A stretch of 64,000 nt of DNA from Siphlonurus alternatus (lineage: Eukaryota > Arthropoda > Insecta > Ephemeroptera > Siphlonuridae): assembly GCA_949825025.1 (NCBI GenBank), contig OX463787.1:13761707-13825706 (forward strand). Direction: 5' to 3'. Both the position numbers and the translations under genes were made by a program. The notes beneath the pieces were generated by a model. It was not told the DNA's origin, searched no databases, and saw only the letters and a program-made list of their open reading frames with translations. Below, piece by piece: positions 40,501 to 49,500 of the stretch (position 1 is the first letter of the stretch; every line of letters starts with the position of its first letter).

Positions 40501-43500
40501 AATTTTTTAGAGCATAAAAAATCCTATAATATCTTCGTAATTCAATCTATCCAGATCAAATCAACAGGCAATTTTTTCAAACGAAATTGTGTAACAAATT
40601 TAACTATATTTTATTAATTAAATATATTTTGTGCAATAAATATTAAAAAAATTGTTAAGTCATTAATTAAATGTAGCTAAATTAAAATTAAAAATGAATA
40701 CAAAAAATAAATAATACAAATTAATATAATATTTAAAAATTATAAAATAAAGGATAAAAATAAAACAATAAACAAGCAATTTAAGCATAAAAGTAACAGA
40801 ACTTATATTTATGCAACATAAAAACGTGCAGTGAGACATCACATTGTAGAGGTGGCAGTACAGGATTATACATGGTAGTGTATGACACAATATTACATGC
40901 TAATAATGTACAATTATGTTACAACTTGGTACATCAAATATTATAAGATATTCATATTTACTCTTAATTAAATTTTATCTTGGTAGCAAATCAATGATAA
41001 ATATCCCATTGGGGGTTAAATTTGTTTCTACCAGGCCTTATAAGTGATGTTTGAAATCAAGGTATGAGTGATAACTGTGATAAGAAGAGGTAGGTAGCAT
41101 TAATTACGTTCACTCCACAAATTTCAAAAACATTGGGGGGCATTCAAAAAGCACTTTAACTCCCATTTAGCTTCAATTTTTATCCCTGGTGCTAAACCAG
41201 GGGCTAACCATCTTAAGCTCCTAGTTAAGCACCATGCAGGGATAAAAATCAAGGCTAAAGTGGGGGTTAAAGTGCTTTGTACCTGCCCCCCATTGTTCCC
41301 GATATCAGCAACAATACAAATTTAAAGCCCTCATCGATACTTTACCTCCTTAATAAGGAGTTGTATAGTTAAATATCAACAGTAAGTACTTTAAGGTAGA
41401 GATAACGCCGATCAATGTAAACCTTAGCAAATTCACAAAAATTCTGAATTTTTTTTTAGGCAGATATTTATGCCTAAAAGCCATAGAAAAAGTGTCAAAA
41501 CAATTTAACGAGACGATTTTTTTAAATTATTTTTTTTAATTTTCAGCTAAGGGCTTTTCCATGGAGAGCCAAACTAAAAACTTGATTAAAAAAATCGGCG
41601 TTTAATTGTTTTGAAACTTTTTCTATTGCTTTTAGGCACTAATATCTAACTCCAAAAAATGTCAGAATTTTTGTGAATTAGCTAAGGTTTACATGTTAAT
41701 CAAAGGGACCTACGTCGAACAGCTGTTCGGCGTTATCTCTACCTTAAATGAAAACATAAACAGTTTATTTAATTATTACTTTATATGAATATAAAATACC
41801 CAAAATCTGCATTTTTTTAAAACTGTATGGCTTTTTAAGCTATTTTTTTTTGTAGCATAATTTAATATGAGCTATTATGTTTTTTTGTGATATATTGATA
41901 CCAATATAATATAGTTGGATTAAATCGAAATTTGTTACGCTATGATCCACTACCCCAGTGGTAAATATTAATATTCCAAAAGGAAATTTTTAATAAATTT
42001 ATTATTATTTTATTCTTTTAGTGAGGTAAAGCTGTGATTTTTTTTCTATAAACTTATGCTCTTATGTACCTTTGCTACCTATGGCATTATGACTATTTAC
42101 AACTCTCCTTATAATTTTATTATTATACAATCTCAAGTAAATGTTATAAATTCCTTTGTCACATACAAATGCTCTCGAATATCTTATATTTGATTATCAC
42201 TTAAATTTAGCAATAGCGATAAAATTGAACAGGCATAATTATATACAAAACATTAAAAATATGATTAGTATAATAACTGGCATAATTATGTAGCATACAT
42301 TAAAAACTATAAAAAATATACTATAGGTAACATACAAAATAATAATATAACATAAATTATATACATTCACAAATTATGGTAACATTAATGATGCATGTAT
42401 GAGCGTGTTTTTGATTAAATTATATATACATATTAACATTTTATTTACAAAAATTGCTCTAAAATTAAGCAAAATCAGACTTAATTCATGGCAAACATAA
42501 TAGTATTAAATGCATTCAATTTATTTTCATGCAAAATTAAACCATTGATTATTTAAAAAAATTACACTGTAATTCTTAAAATGTATATAGAAGTCCTGAT
42601 GTTAAAATTTAAATAATTTATTTTACTAGACAGCTAAAATAGGGAGTATAAACACAGAGAGATAAAATCCCATAAATATTAACATAGAGAATATATTGTG
42701 TGCTATTTTTTTTTCTCTATTATATGATAATATTTGTGTACGATGCAAATATGTTTACAAATTATTCGAATTTATTAACGATTAATCTCAGTTACTTCGG
42801 AATCAAAGAATATTTTCCTACAAACGAATCGAATGAAATAAATTTTAAAAAATCAAGAATGTTCTAAATCTTAATCTCTTATGGTTTGAGCAAATTCAGT
42901 CTTGCAGTTTTCTTACAACAGCTCCATTTCCGGTTTCCGTCCATAAGGCCAATGTTAAACTTCTACCTCAGTTTTCACAAAACTGATAAGACAGATTCGC
43001 TTCAAAATTGGTATGTCACCTATTGATGGTGAGTTCTAAGTCCCCTGCAAGTCTTGTTGCATTCAGGCGCTACGATTACGAGATATCAATCTACTGAGAT
43101 TCATCCTTAAATTGTCATTCAAATAAGTTTAGTATATTCAAAAGTAAACCGTGTTCTACCGTGTTGGTATTTTATGCAGAGTATTGTTATTTAAAAATTT
43201 GTGTTCTTATAATCCCTATTTTAAATGATAAAATATAGATATATTTTTTTTTTTTTTTTTACGTATGTTTGAAGATATATTTCCGTGACAATATTTTGTT
43301 GTGTATAAAAATAATATAATTCACATTACAAATAAAACTGATAATCAAAAGCTTGCTTAAAAAGACTTGAAATTCACCCTGTTAGATATACCACCTAAGA
43401 TATCTTCTTTGAATAATTTATATATTATAAGAATTTAGAAGATAAAAAATAATGTTATAAGTTCCAATAATTTTTTCAGAAGTAATGTAAAAAATATTTA

Positions 43501-46500
43501 CTATTAAAATTAAAGGTGTGAAATAATTCTATTTTTTTTTTTTTTTTCAACAGCATTCAAATATTAGCTGCTATTTCTTGAATCAAAATCTGTAATAACT
43601 ATTGAATTATTTACTTTATTCACTTTGATATATCAGGCCTAGTTTTTTCTTTGAAAAAATTCCATTTCTATAGTCAGTTCAAAAAGGTAAATCCTCTTTT
43701 TTTTTCGTCGTCACCGGTATTACATTTATTTGTATTTTCTCTCTTTCAGATAACCAAGCAAAGAAGGACTAATGAAGACAGAGCTAGTAATGATGAGAGA
43801 AGGAAGTTAACTTTGAACTAGTGGCAACAGTAGACGCATTACTGTAATATTTTCAAATGAAAAAACTGTACTCTGGAATTCCTAATTTGCATTCAGAAGA
43901 GCTAATCTTTGGTGGTATATTACATTGTCAATGTTTCAGTATTTTAAGCCTATACAACAACAAGCAGGCCATATATATCTACAGTACATTCAAGCAACTA
44001 AACAATAACTCCCGTCCCTACCTCGCTTGTAAATGCGACCTGCGGTAGTTGTAATCTTCGCCGCAGATCAAGCGAGGTGGTGGCGCTACAGTCAGTGACT
44101 GAAGCTGAACGTCTTTGGGCAGGTGGAGGTTGAGGGGCTGGTGACCCCGTGGAGGTTTGTTGGAGAACAACGCCGTTAGGGGTCGACCGTCTGTATACTT
44201 CCAGGGTCAGGTGGTTACCCGATAACCTGAGAAAGTAAAGGTTAATTAGTCAGGGTATGGAATATAAAGTGATACACGAAGGAAATTATAAAGTTTTTCT
44301 CTACTACGTTTATAGAGGCTTCAAGAGTATTCCCCAGCGGGAAAATTTTCTCCATAAGCCACCATGTTAGAAAATTTGAATTTTTTTCTCAGTAACTATT
44401 AAAGCTATTAATTTGAAACCATCACCTACCCCCCCCCCCATTTAGAGGTCTTCTGATAATGAATCAAGAACTTATTTTCCTCTAAAAAATAGCTTTAATG
44501 CCAAAAAAAGCGATTTCGAGTTTGTTTTTTTTACATAGGTTTGGATGGAACGGTGGAAATACCTCAAAATTAGCTGATTTGAAGCCTACATTGCATGTAT
44601 ACATCAATATAACAGTTAGGGGGTTATTGAGAAAGCTGGACAACTTTCTGGATCGTCCCCACATTATGACGTCATTACGTACCTGATGAGGCTGAGTATC
44701 TCCTCCTCAGGCATGGTCACCACGTTGTGACTCTCCACGAAGATGACGTAATCTCCCGGCCTGAGGCCCGCCTTGTCAGCTGGGAGTCCCGCCTCGACGC
44801 GTTCAACCCTGTCAATAAAGGTGACATTAGTACATTGATCTTTAATACAGTTAATGGAGAAATACTGTATTTTTTAATTGTTATGAAAACTAAAAATTAA
44901 TATTTTTATGTATTCATTTTCCATGGCTGCTATAAAAGACAAGTGAAGTCATATTATTGTCTCTCGCCCGGAATAATGAGCTTTTTTATTTTTATTTTTT
45001 AGTTTTTATTATTTTTATTCTACTTAAATTTTTTATGGGGGCATACCTGACCAAAATGTGTTAATTGCCCCAAAAATACCAACCAATCAAAACTTTTTTT
45101 GGTTGCATAAAATATAGATTTTGTTCACGACAAAGGTAGATATTAAAAACCACAAACTCTTGGGGTTTAATTTTTGTAATAATCTATGTAAAGTGTCATT
45201 AATATGTTCTTTTTGGAATAAACACATTTAAAAAAAAATATGTTATTTCAGATTAGTGCAAATATGAGCTTTATTTCATACTGTTTTACATAAAATATTA
45301 ATTATTATAGCTCATAATTTTATTTACCTGAAGTGGCAGATCGCTCATTATTGCGGACAAAGCATGAATCACACTATTTTATTGATTTTAATATTATTGG
45401 TCAATGCAAAATAGACTATATTCCTTGCTCTTGATGTTTATGAACAGACCTAGTTTCATTGTCCTCCCCTCCCCCTCTTTCCCTTCAAAAAACTGCAATG
45501 TGTGAAATTGTAATGATAAATTACGAATAAGAAGACCAGAATACTTACATTTTCGGCTAACTACGGTGACAATCTAAAATTTGATTAAACTCTAGTTTTA
45601 AGGCTTAACCTGAGAAATTTGGACGAAAAATTCGCTACAACAGATTTTCTTCAAATTAATTTGGTGGACTTACAACAATCGTCAAATTAGATCTGAATTT
45701 TTTCGGATTTTTTTAACCGTTGGTTTAATTATAATTAATTTATTTAAATGAGAATTTTGTATCCTTCCAATGTTAAATTTGTTAATTAGCATTGCAAAAA
45801 AACTATACAACAGATTCTTTTAATTTTTTTTTTACTAAAACCTAATTTTTTATACTATTTTTCTGAATTGTTTTCATATATTTTGAACCGTGGCGATGAT
45901 CGTTTCCTATATGTGATGAGAAATGTGGCAACATTCTCAAGGACTGATGTCACCACCCCCTCCTAAAAAATTATTCGCATTCCAATGCAAACAGTGTTGC
46001 CACTATAGCCACGCCTCTTGACCTTGTCAGACAAATTCTCAGGTTATACCTTAAAAGGTCTAAAGTTGTATTCTTACCTAGGAGGCTGGGTCCACGCGAC
46101 GGAAAACCCGAATCCGGTGCCAGGTTTGCGGTCGAGCTTGCGGGTGGTGGTGAAGGGGGTGCGACCAGGGGCGCTGCTGGCCGCCCCGCTTTCTGGGGTG
46201 GGCTCCAGCTCGAGGTGGCGTAGGAACGTACTATCTTCAGTGGTCGCACCTGCAATGTCAAATATTTGTAAGTTCAGGGAGTGTTAAACCGAGTTGAGAT
46301 GAATTCAATATTTTAACGAAATTTACTTTTCCCTCCCATTTTGTATCATTTTCAAGGAATTTAACATTAAATGTCAGAAGTATATCAATTTTATCCTCAC
46401 TTTGAGCACAAGGGATTTTAGGTACTAAGACTAGTAAGATGTATTCAGATTAGTGTTGGACTAGTTATAATAACCGTACTTCTTTATCCTTCTTTAAAAT

Positions 46501-49500
46501 GAACAATCCCCGGATCATAAGTTCTCTGACAATTTAACAATTCGTCGCTAATCTGTGGCAAAAGTTGTTTTGATTTATAATTTTAAGTCTTATACATTTT
46601 GTTATTCAAAAATTTAAAAAAAAAAATTCAATTTACAAAACGATTTTAATAAAACAATTAATTTTTTAAATTAAAAATAAAAATTAAATAAAATTAAAAT
46701 GTTTTATTTTATATTTTTATTTTATTTTTAAAAGAACATTTACTTACTTGGCGTTGTGTAAGATTTTCTATGCGAAGATCGTCTTCTATCGTGCTCTGAA
46801 ATTAAAAAAAAAAAACATTATTAACCAGTGTTAAAAAAATTAAACTTGGAATGTTTAGTGCTTTAAGAGAATAGTATAATAATATAATAATAACACTTTT
46901 GTCATCTAAAATAACATACAAAGGCATTAACAAATTATTATAATAATGATTAGTTAACGCACCCAATGTTAAAAAAATTCCCTCACATGGACATTATGAA
47001 ACATCTTAAAATGTTCTCCTCTACATTCCCAATCATTAGCTAAAATATCAGGTATGCAAATTCGAACTAGTTTTTAAGTTATTAATTTTTAAAACTGGCT
47101 AATTTAACATGGGATTTACACTTGTTCATGCTAAATTAGTAAACTTTAAAAATTCATCAAAAACTAGGTCGAATTTGTATATTTTAGCTATATACTGATA
47201 GGGGATGTGGAGAACATTTTTAGATGTGTTTCGTAAATTGCATGTGTGGGATTTTTTTTTAACATTGGGCTTGTTACCTAATCCTTAATAAGTTGGTAAG
47301 TACAGGAAGGAAAAATGACTAGGACACGTGCGTGAGAGCCAAATGATATGACCTAACTTAAACTCCGAAGGTGTTTTCAGAAAAGCCAAGCAAGTGTACT
47401 GATGATGCTTGAATTGCTCAAACATGCATTGTCCCAGTAATTTTTACAGAACTTTAAATGCTTTGCAGAAGAAAGTTATTCGAAAACATGTTAATAAATT
47501 TTTTCACAATATTTGTGTAAATTTTGTTTATTTGTTTTAGTAACAAAAGTAATATTATCCCAGATGACCAATAAAATTAACTGAAAGATTGTATGTTTAA
47601 ATTAATTTATATGTTTCTCTATATTTCACAATATTTGTATTAAAAATAAATTATTCATCCATGCTGCAGAATAAATAATATGATTTTGTGTATATGAAAT
47701 TAGCTATGTAGGACATTATGTTAATATGTGTTATCAGAGATATAGGATTTCATATCTTATGGCCGGTCCAAAATGGAGTTTCCACGTTTCCTGATGAGCA
47801 TTTTCATAATTTATGGAATATAATTTAACTCTTTGTCAAAACACCACCATAGGTGAACATATTAACTACATTTTTTTAGGGTAAGGTAACGCGCCCATTG
47901 TTAAAAAAATTCCCACACATGAAAATTATGAAATATATCTTAAAATGTTCTCCTTTACATCCCCTATCAGTAGCTAAAATATCAGGTGTACACATTCGAA
48001 CTAGTTTTTGAGTTATGAATTTTTAAAATTGACTAATTTTAAATGGAAAAGTGGAACTTCCATGCCAAATTAGTCAACTTTAAAAATAATTAACTCCAAA
48101 ACTAGCTCGAATTTGTATACAGGACCTGATATTATAGGCTAAGGAAAGATGTAGAGTATAACATTTTAAGATGGGTTTCATAATGTTCATGTATGGAAAT
48201 TTTTTAACATTGGGCGTGCTAACTTACCCTTAAAATCTTATTATGAATTTTTACCTTGAATAAGACAATATTAGTTTGTATTTCTTATGACAAAGTCAGG
48301 CATACAGGCCTCAAAATACAAATTAGACAGTCACCAAGTGGGTTTAGAGTATATAATCAACATTCGCATAATTTTTTTCCACGCGTGATGCATCCGTGCG
48401 AAGTCGCAGTTCAAAGTAAGAAATTTAGTCCTTGATGACGTCACGAAGTCCTTGATGACGTCACAACTCAATGCTAATCGGTGCTAGCTGTGAGTTGTGA
48501 CGTCAGCAAGGACTTTCTTTACAGCGCGACTTCGCACAGACGCACCGCGCGCAGGTAAAAATAATGCGAATGTTGATTATAAACTTGAGCAACACTTAAT
48601 GTCTGTCTAATTTGTAATTTGAGGCCTGTATACCTTTAAGGCCACATCATTTAAGGCTCGATAATTTAGAGCTTGATTTTATACGTGTTTTTTAGACCCA
48701 AAATTTCTGGTCTTTAAATTATTGTTGAGCCTTAAATGTGGCCTTAAGGCTTTGTGAATGCCCCTTCTATGATGACATATAAACATTAATTATCAATATT
48801 ATTAAAATAGCCTTTTCAAATAACGTCATAGTATAAGAGAATGTGAAAGCAGGCCATAAGACGAACATCTTATGTCTCTGATTATATTGTATGATAGAGT
48901 TCTTATGTACAATGTACTTGCCTTTCTTCCTTATTGTTTTATATTAAAGCTGCTCATGCATAAGAAAGGAAAATAAAGTAGTATTGAAAATATGTACAAA
49001 TTATAACATAGCTTAAGACATAAGCCACACCACATAACAAATTAAAAACAATTTTATAATAAATTTATACATCTTGATAGCCAATATTGAGCAAATCATA
49101 TTTGGATTTTAATATAAGAGGCTTGAAGATTTAAAATGGATATATATATTTATTTTTAATTTTATGCAGATTTAAACAGGTAATGCCATAATAGTTTTGT
49201 AATTTCCTTAAATCTAGTAAATTAAGACATATTTCTATATGACACTAAAGTATTGTAATAAATTCACGATGAATTTTTCATATAAGTTTTAGAAATATTT
49301 AGTAAAATAAAATTGCAATATTAAATTGAATTTAATATTTCTAAAATATATGTTAAGGTCTCTGTAACTAGCCCATATATTATCATCAGTATATTTTTTA
49401 ATATGACTTGCCAATTATTTCATTATAGTTATTGGTTTATTGCATTTAATAAAATTCAAGCAAGGTGTGTTAATTCATGCAAAATTAAAAACTTAGTGCT

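Larger units (their letters stand above)
38115..44021. other. Intron between exons 6 and 7
   Basis: Holds foldback elements (38731, 39240, 39504, 39698, 40133, 41135, 41392, 42777) and AT-rich sequence. No convincing exon. A repeat segment at 39165-39235 (GCTGCAGCTACAATAGACAA) recurs in complement near 56355-56415. Confidence 0.5.
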
